DNA of 64,000 nucleotides from the IMG/VR virus record IMGVR_UViG_3300003873_000004, positions 31,269-95,268 of that record. One strand, written 5' to 3'. A model generated the notes under the pieces. That model was not told the origin of the DNA and did not search any database. It saw nothing but the letters and a program-made list of their open reading frames with translations. Below are positions 7,921 to 15,709 of the stretch, in pieces. The stretch is from a virus. The translations under genes and the position numbers were made by a program. The number at the start of each line of letters is the position of its first letter. Position 1 is the first letter of the stretch.

Positions 7921-9642
7921 TTGCTAATCATCAAAAGCGTAGAATATCGTAATTTTCTGTCTACTGGTAATGTGCCTATTAAATTGAATTTTGACAGTCG
8001 ATGTACTGGAATCACTGGAAAAAATGGGCATGGCAAGTCGACATTTAATTCTGCCTTGTTCTTCGCTATGTTCGGCAAGACCCTTCGAAAATTGAAGAAA
8101 GAACAGATTGTTAATTCTATCAACAAGAAAGACTTGCTTGTCACACTAGAACTTCGAGACGGCAAGAAAAACTATAAGATCGTTCGTGGTATCAAGCCAA
8201 ACATTTTTGAAATTTATGTCGATGGTATTTTGAGAGAACCCCCAGCGTCAATCAAAGATTATCAAAACTGGCTTGAAAATTCTGTTCTAAAAATGAATGA
8301 AGCTGTAGCAAAGCAATTGATGCTTCTAAACTCGACTTCCTTTATCCCGTTCATGATGTTGCCAGCGAAACAACGTAGAACTGTAGTAGAAGAAATTCTC
8401 GACATTCAAGTTTTCACCACAATTTCAACACTGATTCGTGGTAGATCAACCATTCTTAGCACGCAATATAACGATCTGATTTCAGAAATATCGTTGTTGA
8501 AAAACTCTATCAAGCTAAAACAAGAGCATTTAGCTGACATTAGCGTGAAGAAAGAGACACTAATCAAAGAAAAGCAAGAAAGAATTGTAAGTTTGAAGAC
8601 TGATATTACACGGATTGAATCTGGTATCATAGCAGCAACCGACGAAATCGCATTGAACAATGAGAAAATTTCTGATGCTGCGGCAAAAAGACAAAATAGG
8701 TCAGAACTAGACAAAATCATGACGGAAATTTCAGCAAAGAAATATCGTCTTGAAAAACATACAAAATTCGTACAGAATAATTCGTCTTGCCCTACATGTC
8801 AGCAGGAAATAGACGACAACTTTCGAGCAAATACAGTGAAGGAATCGGCGGAAGAATCAAAATCCCTAGAGACTGCCATAGACAAAGCAACAGAAATGCT
8901 TGACGAATTTGACAGTAGATTAGATGAAATAACAGCAATAGAAAAAAATATACTCAATTTGAACATTGATATTTCAAATAGTCATACCAGAATAGATGCT
9001 ATCGCTGAAAATATACGCGTGATAGAACTCGATTTACGAAATATGTCATCGTCTAATGATGAAAATGATGAATCTATTTTATCTGATATACAAAAAATTG
9101 AAGATCAATTGACGAAAACAAAATTAGAACGGGATGAATTGGTAGATAATACACAATATCTTAGAACTATAAATTCGTTGCTGAAAGATTCTGGCATCAA
9201 GACCAAAATAATCAAGCAGTATTTACCAACGATCAATTCGCTGATTCGCAAGTATCTTGAGATATTAGAGTTCCCTTGTGAGTTTACATTTGACGAAGAG
9301 TTCAACGAGACAATGAAATCACGGTATAGAGACGTATTTTCATATGATAATTTCTCTGCGGGGCAGCGCTGCCGTATAGATTTGGCCTTAATGTTCGCAT
9401 GGCGTGATTTATCAAGGCTTAGAAATTCATCAGCGTGTAATCTTCTTGTGCTAGATGAAATTGGGTCGTCTTCATTAGACGACAATGGTGTGGCCGCGTT
9501 TATGAAAATAGTTGGAAATTTGGATAAAACCAATGTGATTGTTATTTCTCATGATCAAAATATATTCGATTCCGACGCCTTCGACAAGCATCTTACTTTC
9601 AAATTGCAAAATAATTTCACCATTGTCGAAGAAACCTCTTGA
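7921..9642 (+). CDS. 46: gp46-like recombination endonuclease subunit (Rad50 family)
   Basis: A 573-residue ABC-type ATPase, partner of gp47. Walker A is GKNGHGKSTFN (about residue 34); a long coiled coil spans roughly residues 180-430 with a zinc hook CPTCQQ near 295; the signature motif is FSAGQRCRIDLAL and Walker B is LLVLDEIGSSSLD, followed by VISHD. The start is TTG at 7921, behind AGGAGA, and gives MLIIKSVEYRNF as in the family. Confidence 0.94.
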   Translation: MLIIKSVEYRNFLSTGNVPIKLNFDSRCTGITGKNGHGKSTFNSALFFAMFGKTLRKLKKEQIVNSINKKDLLVTLELRDGKKNYKIVRGIKPNIFEIYVDGILREPPASIKDYQNWLENSVLKMNEAVAKQLMLLNSTSFIPFMMLPAKQRRTVVEEILDIQVFTTISTLIRGRSTILSTQYNDLISEISLLKNSIKLKQEHLADISVKKETLIKEKQERIVSLKTDITRIESGIIAATDEIALNNEKISDAAAKRQNRSELDKIMTEISAKKYRLEKHTKFVQNNSSCPTCQQEIDDNFRANTVKESAEESKSLETAIDKATEMLDEFDSRLDEITAIEKNILNLNIDISNSHTRIDAIAENIRVIELDLRNMSSSNDENDESILSDIQKIEDQLTKTKLERDELVDNTQYLRTINSLLKDSGIKTKIIKQYLPTINSLIRKYLEILEFPCEFTFDEEFNETMKSRYRDVFSYDNFSAGQRCRIDLALMFAWRDLSRLRNSSACNLLVLDEIGSSSLDDNGVAAFMKIVGNLDKTNVIVISHDQNIFDSDAFDKHLTFKLQNNFTIVEETS

Positions 9643-9667
9643 CAAGAACATCGATATAGTCTAGACT
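9639..9667 (+). promoter_or_regulatory. Sigma70-like promoter TTGACA-N17-TAGACT
   Basis: Overlaps the 3' end of gp46 and drives the small gene at 9722, which has its own AAGGAG site. Confidence 0.7.
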
Positions 9668-9721
9668 TAGTTTATTGACGAAGGATAACATGACTAACAA
9701 TACTATAATTAAGGAGTTCAA

Positions 9722-9946
9722 ATGTCTGATATTTTTTGGATAACTAATTATTGTGATCCACATAATCGACACGAAAAAATGAACAGAGAAATTTACGGCG
9801 TGATGCTGAAATATATTGATCATCCACATGAAATGAAATCAATGCAAAACAAATTGTGGGAACTACATGTAGAAGGATATAACGTAAAGCATCTTTTGAA
9901 TGTTATATGCTATCGAAAGTGGTTAGAGAAATATCTCTTGACATAA
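9722..9946 (+). CDS. Small phage protein, unknown function
   Basis: 74 residues, no recognised family. It is rich in His and aromatic residues (NYCDPHNRH, YIDHPHEM) and looks like a compact helical protein. Its own promoter and an AAGGAGTTCAA site precede the ATG. The stop codon lies inside the promoter of the CobT-like gene. Confidence 0.7.
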   Translation: MSDIFWITNYCDPHNRHEKMNREIYGVMLKYIDHPHEMKSMQNKLWELHVEGYNVKHLLNVICYRKWLEKYLLT

Positions 9947-9966
9947 TCATCGAAAGGGTCTAGACT
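9938..9966 (+). promoter_or_regulatory. Sigma70-like promoter of the CobT-like gene
   Basis: TTGACA, 17 bases, TAGACT; overlaps the end of the preceding gene by a few bases. Confidence 0.7.
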
Positions 9967-10001
9967 TAACTTATTGAAAGAGAAATTGAGGTGATTATAT
10001 T

Positions 10002-12125
10002 ATGAAAAAGAAAACTGAATTGCTGGCTAAAATGATGGCCGCAGAAGATATTAACGTCATCTTCTCAAATGCTAAAACCGCCAGTTTCAATCCCGTATCC
10101 AGAACATTAGCAATGCCAACATTTGTAGAAGACTCACCAGAGTGTGTACGATTTGGTTTCGTAGCACATGAAATTTCGCATGCTATTCACACACCAGCGG
10201 TAGAAAAAGTTACCCCGATTCTGAACATTGTCGAAGATATACGCATTGAGAAGTTGATCAAGCGTAAATTTCGCGGTTCTGCCAATTACATTTCAAAAAT
10301 GTATGAATACTTATGGAGCGAAAACTTTTTTGGTTGTAATGAAGATGGAATCAACACCAAGAATTTTCTAGATCGCTTGAATGTTTATGCTAAGACCAAA
10401 GATTCTAAAAACGCTCCTAGTGTTCATTTTTCTGATGAAGAACAAAAGTTGGTTGATCGTTCTTTCCTTACGACGTCATTTGAAGATGTGCTGTCACTAT
10501 GTGAAGAAATCAAAGAGTTCATGAAAAATCAACAGCAAAATGAAGAACCAGAAACTACAAAAGAAATTCGCCGCGATAGTGACGAATCAGAAGAACAGAA
10601 AGAAAGTCAAGTTGAAGAATCTGATGCTGACGAAGAAGAAACTGACGAAGAGTCAGAAGAAAGCGAAAAACAAGAGTCTGAAGTGGATGAAGAGGAATCC
10701 CAAGACGAATCAGAAGAACAGAAAGAAAGTCAAGTTGAAGAATCTGATGCTGACGAAGAAGAAACTGACGAAGAAGAAACTGACGAAGTCAAACCATCAG
10801 GTCAGCTTGACGGCGAGACGATTCAAGAAGAATTTGAGCCAGAATCAGAAACTCAAGATCAACTAGATAACGCTTTCAATGAAATGGTAGATAAAGAAAA
10901 GAAAAGTGAAGATGTTGCTATGGTTGGAAGTTTTCCAGAAGATTTGATCCACAAAGACGGGGTTATCGAATTTCTCGAGAAGAAAATGAAATATACAAAA
11001 GGCGGTATCACGTATGGTACTGGCATACATCGTCGATATGTCAGCAATGTGGTTTTGCTTCTTGATTCAGATGACAGAACTGCGAAATTTATCAATGATG
11101 CTAAGGCTCAGGTAGCTTTGCTTTGTAAACAATTCGACATGAAAAAACGGGCTTCTCTATTTTCGAAGAGTAAAATCGCATCTACTGGGGAACTTGATGT
11201 GAATTTGCTGTCAGAATATAAATTTAAAGATGACCTATTCTTGAAAGATGAAATCTTACCAAAAGGAAAGAATCATGGTTTGGTGCTGCTGATAGACTTT
11301 TCGTATTCAATGGAGAGCCGAATAGATGCCACGTGCAAACAAGCTGCTGTTTTGGCGCTGTTTGCTAGAAAGGCTAACATCCCATTGAAAATATATGGGT
11401 TTACGACAGCACGATGGCGTGGATTTGATGCCAAGAAATTTGATGTTTCTGAGCAGGAAATCAACATTGGCAAAGCTGTTATTTTTCAGATTATTGACAC
11501 ATCAATCAAAGTTTCAAAATCTGATTTTGTTCGCGTCATTAAATTGTTGACACATGCCCCGACATGGTTTTATGATATTTCTGGAATGACTCCAATGTCA
11601 ACTACAGCAATGGTGGTCAGCGATGACGTTATTCGCTGGAAATCAAAAAATCAAATCGAACGCGTTAGCACATTGTTTCTTACTGATGGTGCTTCACACT
11701 ATCCGGTTAAGAAAAACATTGATCCTAAAATAGACAAAGATTTTCTAGTTTTTTATGGAAAATTGTTTGACACTAAAACCAAAAAGAAGCACGAAAGTTC
11801 CGATATGAGGTCGGCTTATAAAATATACAAAGATCGTACACAATCATCAATTGGAACAATGTTTATCGCCACAAGAAAAGATTTTCGTTATATTGTTAAT
11901 GCCAAAGACTTTTCTGAATTGAAAGCAGAAGGTATTGTGAAAGTTGATTATATGAGCGACGTTGTTGATGCCTATTTTTACATGACTGACGAAGATCGGC
12001 TTTCCGATGTCGCTGACATGGAAATCGAAGAAGGAAAAGCTGCTGGTCGATCGTTCACAAAGAAAGCCCGCGCTAAAGCCAAGTCGATAGTGTTTGTTAC
12101 ATACTTTGCTGAACTGCTCGGATAG
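10002..12125 (+). CDS. CobT-like VWA-domain protein
   Basis: A 707-residue protein of the type annotated as CobT in some T4-like phages. An N-terminal HExxH-like motif (VAHEISHAIHTP, about residue 55) suggests a metallopeptidase-like fold. A highly acidic region follows (about 180-290). The C-terminal half is a von Willebrand A domain with a MIDAS motif (LLIDFSYSME, about 427) and a later LTDGASH. VWA proteins of this kind pair with MoxR/CobS AAA+ ATPases, and such an ATPase is encoded just downstream. The acidic region holds a 70-base direct repeat (10581-10650 and 10704-10773). The cobalt chelatase name is historical; the phage role is unknown. Confidence 0.82.
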   Translation: MKKKTELLAKMMAAEDINVIFSNAKTASFNPVSRTLAMPTFVEDSPECVRFGFVAHEISHAIHTPAVEKVTPILNIVEDIRIEKLIKRKFRGSANYISKMYEYLWSENFFGCNEDGINTKNFLDRLNVYAKTKDSKNAPSVHFSDEEQKLVDRSFLTTSFEDVLSLCEEIKEFMKNQQQNEEPETTKEIRRDSDESEEQKESQVEESDADEEETDEESEESEKQESEVDEEESQDESEEQKESQVEESDADEEETDEEETDEVKPSGQLDGETIQEEFEPESETQDQLDNAFNEMVDKEKKSEDVAMVGSFPEDLIHKDGVIEFLEKKMKYTKGGITYGTGIHRRYVSNVVLLLDSDDRTAKFINDAKAQVALLCKQFDMKKRASLFSKSKIASTGELDVNLLSEYKFKDDLFLKDEILPKGKNHGLVLLIDFSYSMESRIDATCKQAAVLALFARKANIPLKIYGFTTARWRGFDAKKFDVSEQEINIGKAVIFQIIDTSIKVSKSDFVRVIKLLTHAPTWFYDISGMTPMSTTAMVVSDDVIRWKSKNQIERVSTLFLTDGASHYPVKKNIDPKIDKDFLVFYGKLFDTKTKKKHESSDMRSAYKIYKDRTQSSIGTMFIATRKDFRYIVNAKDFSELKAEGIVKVDYMSDVVDAYFYMTDEDRLSDVADMEIEEGKAAGRSFTKKARAKAKSIVFVTYFAELLG
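10581..10773 (+). repeat. Internal direct repeat in the acidic region of the CobT-like gene
   Basis: About 70 bases beginning GACGAATCAGAAGAACAG occur at 10581 and again at 10704, coding for D-E-S-E-E-Q-K-E-S-Q-V-E-E-S twice. The spacing is in frame, so it is a likely site of length variation. Confidence 0.85.
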
Positions 12126-12129
12126 GTGC

Positions 12130-12158
12130 TTGACAAACAGAGCAAAAGGGTCTAGACT
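12130..12158 (+). promoter_or_regulatory. Sigma70-like promoter (first copy of the duplication)
   Basis: TTGACA, 17 bases, TAGACT, followed by TTATTGTATTGACAGAG, a downstream block shared with many promoters in the window. Confidence 0.72.
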
Positions 12159-12196
12159 TATTGTATTGACAGAGACAAACCACAGGAGATTTAATT

Positions 12197-12382
12197 ATGG
12201 CACAAGAAGTATCAATTACAGATTTTGAAAAGCAAGTGAAAAGAGCCAAAGACGTTTTTGCTTATGTTGAAGGAATTGGATACCTCAAGGTAACCAAACA
12301 ATCTTTGCTTGCTACTGTCGACAACTATCCAGAAGACGACTATTTTTTCAGGCCCGACGAAAATGCGGTTTATATCAATTAA
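12197..12382 (+). CDS. 61-residue protein sharing its N-terminus with the CobS-like protein
   Basis: Its first 12 residues equal those of the CobS-like protein; the rest (VFAYVEGIGYLKVTK and onward) is unrelated and of unknown function. It has a promoter and a good ribosome binding site. It may be a new gene made by duplication of the promoter region. Confidence 0.6.
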   Translation: MAQEVSITDFEKQVKRAKDVFAYVEGIGYLKVTKQSLLATVDNYPEDDYFFRPDENAVYIN

Positions 12383-12385
12383 CGC

Positions 12386-12414
12386 TTGACAAACAGGTTA
12401 AAAGAGTCTAGACT
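12386..12414 (+). promoter_or_regulatory. Sigma70-like promoter of the CobS-like gene (second copy)
   Basis: TTGACA, 17 bases, TAGACT; second copy of the duplicated promoter. Confidence 0.72.
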
Positions 12415-12452
12415 TATTGTATTGACAGAGACAAACCACAGGAGATTTAATT

Positions 12453-13364
12453 ATGGCACAAGAAGTATCAATTACAGATTTTGAAAAGGGCGTTCTTGCT
12501 GAATATGGAACCAACGAATTATGTCGTCGAAAGATTGTTGAGTTTGCTAAGAAATATGATTACCGGGTTCCAAAACAGGTTTGGAATAACAAAACGTCAG
12601 AGAAGCGCGGCGCGACATATATTGTATCGGAACAACAAGTAACCAAGACTCAGACAGTAGATCAGAGTCAGCTAGTTGAAACACCAATAGCGGTAAAACC
12701 AAAGGCTGAAGTCGAAATGGTCGGTGGTATCAAAGCTATCCGTAGTACGGAAACACGTTACACCATCGACAAAGATCCAAACTTCATCCGTTGGGGCAAC
12801 TTTTCAGACTTTCGAGCAATCATCAAAGCAAATCGTTTCTTTCCCACTTTTGTCACTGGGTTGTCTGGTAACGGTAAGACTACAGGAATCGAGCAGGCTT
12901 GCGCGGCAGAGGGTCGAGAATGTATTCGATTCAACTTCACTCGTGAAACTGGTGCGGACGATTTGCTTGGCGGGCTTAGGCTGATTGACGGAGATACTGT
13001 TTTTCAGTATGGTCCGATTGCTGAGGCATATATGCGTGGAGCAATCCTTATACTGGACGAATGTCTAGAAGAAAACGAAGAGGTTCGAGTTGGAAAGGTG
13101 AACGAATGGGTTCCAATGAAACTCAAGGATATGAATTTTGGCCAAACTTACCCTGTAGTGTCATTTAATCAAGATACTGGAAAGTTTGAAAACGATACGG
13201 CTTCTATTATTTCGGATAAAGATGACGATCTTTACGAAGTTGAATTGGAAGATGGTTCGACAGTTGTTGTAAACTCGAAGCATCCGTTTGTGGTTGGCGA
13301 CGGCAAAGAAACCAAAACAATAGAAGATGGACTTATTGTAGGTGCCGAAGTGGTCGTTGCTTAA
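12453..13364 (+). CDS. CobS/MoxR-like AAA+ ATPase, N-terminal half fused to an N-terminal split intein
   Basis: Residues 1-203 are the N-extein of an AAA+ ATPase: Walker A is GLSGNGKTTGIEQA (about 134) and it stops inside Walker B at ILILDE. Residue 204 is Cys and begins 100 residues of intein: CLEENEEVRVG (block A), a DDDLYEVELEDGSTVVVNS region and SKHPFVVGDG (block B), ending VGAEVVVA and a stop. The rest of the intein and of the ATPase is at 14617-15285. Trans-splicing should rebuild LILDE-CDLADARI and a 387-residue ATPase, the likely partner of the CobT-like VWA protein. Confidence 0.9.
   Translation: MAQEVSITDFEKGVLAEYGTNELCRRKIVEFAKKYDYRVPKQVWNNKTSEKRGATYIVSEQQVTKTQTVDQSQLVETPIAVKPKAEVEMVGGIKAIRSTETRYTIDKDPNFIRWGNFSDFRAIIKANRFFPTFVTGLSGNGKTTGIEQACAAEGRECIRFNFTRETGADDLLGGLRLIDGDTVFQYGPIAEAYMRGAILILDECLEENEEVRVGKVNEWVPMKLKDMNFGQTYPVVSFNQDTGKFENDTASIISDKDDDLYEVELEDGSTVVVNSKHPFVVGDGKETKTIEDGLIVGAEVVVA
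13062..13361 (+). other. Split intein, N-terminal part (IntN, 100 residues)
   Basis: Starts with the catalytic Cys right after LILDE and contains the block B sequence NSKHPF. There is no C-terminal splice block in this gene. Confidence 0.88.
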
Positions 13365-13391
13365 TTCATGTAATTCCAAAAACTGAAATTA

Positions 13392-13399
13392 TATAAATA
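13392..13399 (+). promoter_or_regulatory. Late promoter TATAAATA
   Basis: A perfect T4-type late -10 element, followed by AAGAT and the ATG of the endonuclease gene. Late, leaderless expression of the endonuclease is implied. Confidence 0.68.
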
Positions 13400-13404
13400 A
13401 AGAT

Positions 13405-14553
13405 ATGGATATAAATTATATAAACTTCGTTAAAGAAAATTTGGATTGGTATATAGAAAATGTTACGATTCCTGGGACAGTAGACATATATGATGGTGTT
13501 TATCACAATAGGTCTATTGCCCGGGACAAGTATAAAGAAATACAGCAAATAGATGTCGAGAAAGCTTGCCCAACGTGTGGTAAGAAATTCACCAGAAATA
13601 TTCGACACAAGAAAATATATTGTGGTTCCACCTGTCGTTATGGAGCAAAGAGGTCGACAAAGAAATATAGAACAAGAGAGAAAACCAACATCGTAACATA
13701 CTCAGGATTACAGGAAGTTCTCACAGAACTCAGAAAAATTAACGCTATCGAATATTTAAAAAACTACACCTTCCAAAATAAACCAATACAAAAGACAAAC
13801 ACCAAGAAAATCCGAGAGATACTTACGTTGTTTTCTAAAGACGACACCTTCGATGTTATTTTTGTAGACGGTTCGTTTGGGAAGATACCAGTGAAAAGAA
13901 CCCAGTTTTCTGAGGATTATTTAGCAAAGGCCATAAAATTAGGCATTCTCAACGAAGGTTCATCATACGACGAAATATACAAAACGAAATTTCCAGACGC
14001 GTATGCCAAATGTATAAAATGCGGAAATGACTTTTTGAAATACAAATATAGTCAAACCGAGAAACGGTTAATTAGGAATATTATGTATGACCTTTGTTCT
14101 TATAAATGTATATGTGATTCAAGAAATGAATTATATCCAGTATCAGACGAAACAAGGCAGCGGCAGTCGAACACTACAAAGTCTATTATAGCCAAAGGGC
14201 TGTTTACGCCAATCAACAATGCTATGAGGGGCAGAAAACAATCAACCAGCGAAAAATACGGAGAGGAAGTAAAATTCGATAGTTCCTGGGAGAAAAAGTT
14301 TTACGAGGAATATGAATATGAATTAAAACGAAGCACCCCTAGAATAGAATATATCTCTCCAATCGACAACAAATCCCACATATATGTTGTTGATTTTTTC
14401 GACAACAGAACAAAAACGATGATAGAAATCAAGCCGTCTTGCCACGTTTCTGATGAAGTTATAGTTGCTAAGACGGCAGCGGCAAAATTATGGGCAGAAG
14501 AACACGAGTGTACATTTAAAATTATCACGGAAAAAGATTATGATTTCTCTTGA
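13405..14553 (+). CDS. Free-standing Vsr-like (EDxHD-type) homing endonuclease
   Basis: A 382-residue protein lying between the two halves of the split-intein gene, the position where Vsr-like endonucleases such as the I-Bth0305I group occur in fractured genes. Two zinc-finger-like parts are seen: CPTCGKKF with CGSTC near residue 55, and CIKCGNDF near 205. The C-terminal nuclease domain has SSWEKKFYEEYEYE, then YVVDFF and MIEIKP, matching the E...D...E-x-K order. It probably cuts the uninterrupted cobS-like gene. It has its own late promoter and no ribosome binding site. Confidence 0.8.
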   Translation: MDINYINFVKENLDWYIENVTIPGTVDIYDGVYHNRSIARDKYKEIQQIDVEKACPTCGKKFTRNIRHKKIYCGSTCRYGAKRSTKKYRTREKTNIVTYSGLQEVLTELRKINAIEYLKNYTFQNKPIQKTNTKKIREILTLFSKDDTFDVIFVDGSFGKIPVKRTQFSEDYLAKAIKLGILNEGSSYDEIYKTKFPDAYAKCIKCGNDFLKYKYSQTEKRLIRNIMYDLCSYKCICDSRNELYPVSDETRQRQSNTTKSIIAKGLFTPINNAMRGRKQSTSEKYGEEVKFDSSWEKKFYEEYEYELKRSTPRIEYISPIDNKSHIYVVDFFDNRTKTMIEIKPSCHVSDEVIVAKTAAAKLWAEEHECTFKIITEKDYDFS

Positions 14554-14578
14554 CAAAGTGTTCGAAAGGGTCTAGACT
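14550..14578 (+). promoter_or_regulatory. Sigma70-like promoter of the C-terminal CobS half
   Basis: TTGACA, 17 bases, TAGACT. The second half of the fractured gene thus has the same promoter type as the first, which may keep both halves in step. Confidence 0.72.
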
Positions 14579-14616
14579 TATTGTATTGAAAGAGACAAAT
14601 CAAAGGAGAATTTATT

Positions 14617-14730
14617 ATGGAAACAAAAAAAGTAGTTTCAATCAAAAAAGTAGGTCGCGGGCATGTCCGCAATTTGTGTGTAAACAAAAATCACACGTTC
14701 GTCACATCTAACGGAATAGTTACCCACAAT
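14617..14730 (+). other. Split intein, C-terminal part (IntC, 38 residues)
   Basis: Contains block F (HVRNLCVNKNHTFVTSNG) and block G (IVTHN), followed by Cys as the first extein residue. It is the usual length for a natural split IntC. Confidence 0.9.
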
Positions 14731-15285
14731 TGCGACCTAGCAGATGCTAGAATAATGTGCCTTCAATCAGTTCTCGAAGGCAAGCCAATTTTCCTGCCAA
14801 AACTTGGTAAGAAAATTCATCCGGCTAAGGGATTCAATGTGTTTGCTACTGCTAATACCAAAGGTAAAGGTTCAGATAGTGGGCAATTCATGGGAACAAA
14901 TGTCATGAATGAAGCATTTCTTGATCGGTTTTCAATCACCATTGAACAGAGTTATCCAGCCGCGGCGATTGAGAAGAAGATCGTCAGTAAATATGCCACT
15001 GACTATTTCGGCCATGTTCTCAGTTTGCGAGATCAGACGGTTTGTGATAACTTGGTAACTTGGGCACAGATCACCCGCAAGAGTTTCCTGGAAGGTTCAA
15101 TTGACGAACTGATTTCGACTCGTCGACTGATTGCTACGGTTGAGTCGTATGCCATTTTCGGTTCAAATATCGAAAAGAGTATTGAATATGCTACGAACAG
15201 GTTTGATGACGATACTAAGGAAAGCTTCGTGGAACTGTACAAGCAAATCGATTCTGGTATGAAAACATTTGAGGAGGACGAATAA
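14617..15285 (+). CDS. C-terminal split intein fused to the C-terminal half of the CobS/MoxR-like ATPase
   Basis: Residues 1-38 are IntC; the ATPase resumes at Cys39 with CDLADARIMCLQSVLEGK, then FNVFATANTKGKG (sensor 1) and NEAFLDRFSITIEQSYP (arginine-finger and sensor 2 region), the hallmark order of CobS/MoxR proteins. 184 extein residues join the 203 from 12453. A ribosome binding site (AGGAG) precedes the ATG. It ends 11 bases before a small secreted protein gene. Confidence 0.9.
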   Translation: METKKVVSIKKVGRGHVRNLCVNKNHTFVTSNGIVTHNCDLADARIMCLQSVLEGKPIFLPKLGKKIHPAKGFNVFATANTKGKGSDSGQFMGTNVMNEAFLDRFSITIEQSYPAAAIEKKIVSKYATDYFGHVLSLRDQTVCDNLVTWAQITRKSFLEGSIDELISTRRLIATVESYAIFGSNIEKSIEYATNRFDDDTKESFVELYKQIDSGMKTFEEDE

Positions 15286-15296
15286 GGAGATAAAAT

Positions 15297-15557
15297 ATGA
15301 AGAAAACAATGATCACATCAGCATTGCTAGTTTTTGGAGCAACCACAGCACAGGCAGGATGGCTTGGAAATGCCGCAATGAATGCTGTATCGGGCAGTAG
15401 CGAAACAAAACAGCCGACGGCACAATATCAGCTAGAAGTAACAGGTACGAACGTACGGGTATATGAATGGCAACCGAAAGGTAGCAATAATGTTCGATGT
15501 GTGTTCGTTACTGGTTCTAAAAATTCATCTGGCGTTGCTTGTTATCGAGTGAAATGA
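15297..15557 (+). CDS. Small exported protein with signal peptide
   Basis: 86 residues. A typical signal peptide (MKKTMITSALLVFGATTAQA) ends in a signal peptidase I site A-Q-A, leaving about 66 residues with two Cys (NVRCVFVTG and GVACYRVK) that may form a disulfide in the periplasm. Function unknown. It follows the CobS half and precedes the tRNA. Confidence 0.75.
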   Translation: MKKTMITSALLVFGATTAQAGWLGNAAMNAVSGSSETKQPTAQYQLEVTGTNVRVYEWQPKGSNNVRCVFVTGSKNSSGVACYRVK

Positions 15558-15562
15558 TTGCG

Positions 15563-15649
15563 TGGCAGGTTGGCGAATGGTTGAAACCGCCCGGCTCATA
15601 ACCGGATTGCGAAAGCACACTGTAGGTTCGAATCCTACCCTGCCGACCA
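15563..15649 (+). tRNA. tRNA with CAT anticodon and long variable arm
   Basis: Acceptor TGGCAGG pairs with CCTGCCG (first pair U-G), followed by A and an encoded CCA. The T-arm is GTAGG-TTCGAAT-CCTAC. The anticodon stem-loop is CCGG-CTCATAA-CCGG, anticodon CAT. The 15-base variable region holds a small hairpin TGC-GAAA-GCA, so this is a class II body, which is odd for Met. The D-stem is weak, with one mismatch. It could read AUG, or AUA if C34 is modified to lysidine. It lies in the gp45 leader region. Confidence 0.85.
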
Positions 15650-15657
15650 ATTGATCC

Positions 15658-15686
15658 TTGACAATAGCATCAGAATAGTTTAGATT
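15658..15686 (+). promoter_or_regulatory. Sigma70-like promoter of gp45
   Basis: TTGACA, 17 bases, TAGATT, directly after the tRNA. Confidence 0.7.
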
Positions 15687-15709
15687 ATCAAAATACAAAA
15701 GGAGAACGA

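Larger units (their letters stand above)
12129..12493 (+). repeat. Duplicated promoter, leader and first codons
   Basis: Bases 12129-12237 and 12385-12493 are nearly identical. Each contains TTGACA-17-TAGACT (12130 and 12386), the same leader with AGGAGATTTAATT, and an ATG with the same first 12 codons (MAQEVSITDFEK). The copies then diverge into a 61-residue protein and the CobS-like gene. Confidence 0.92.

Noticed and set aside
10540-10866. Lys-rich frame in the acidic region of the CobT-like gene
   Set aside because: It is the shifted reading of the GAA/GAC-rich repeat, with no start signal of its own.
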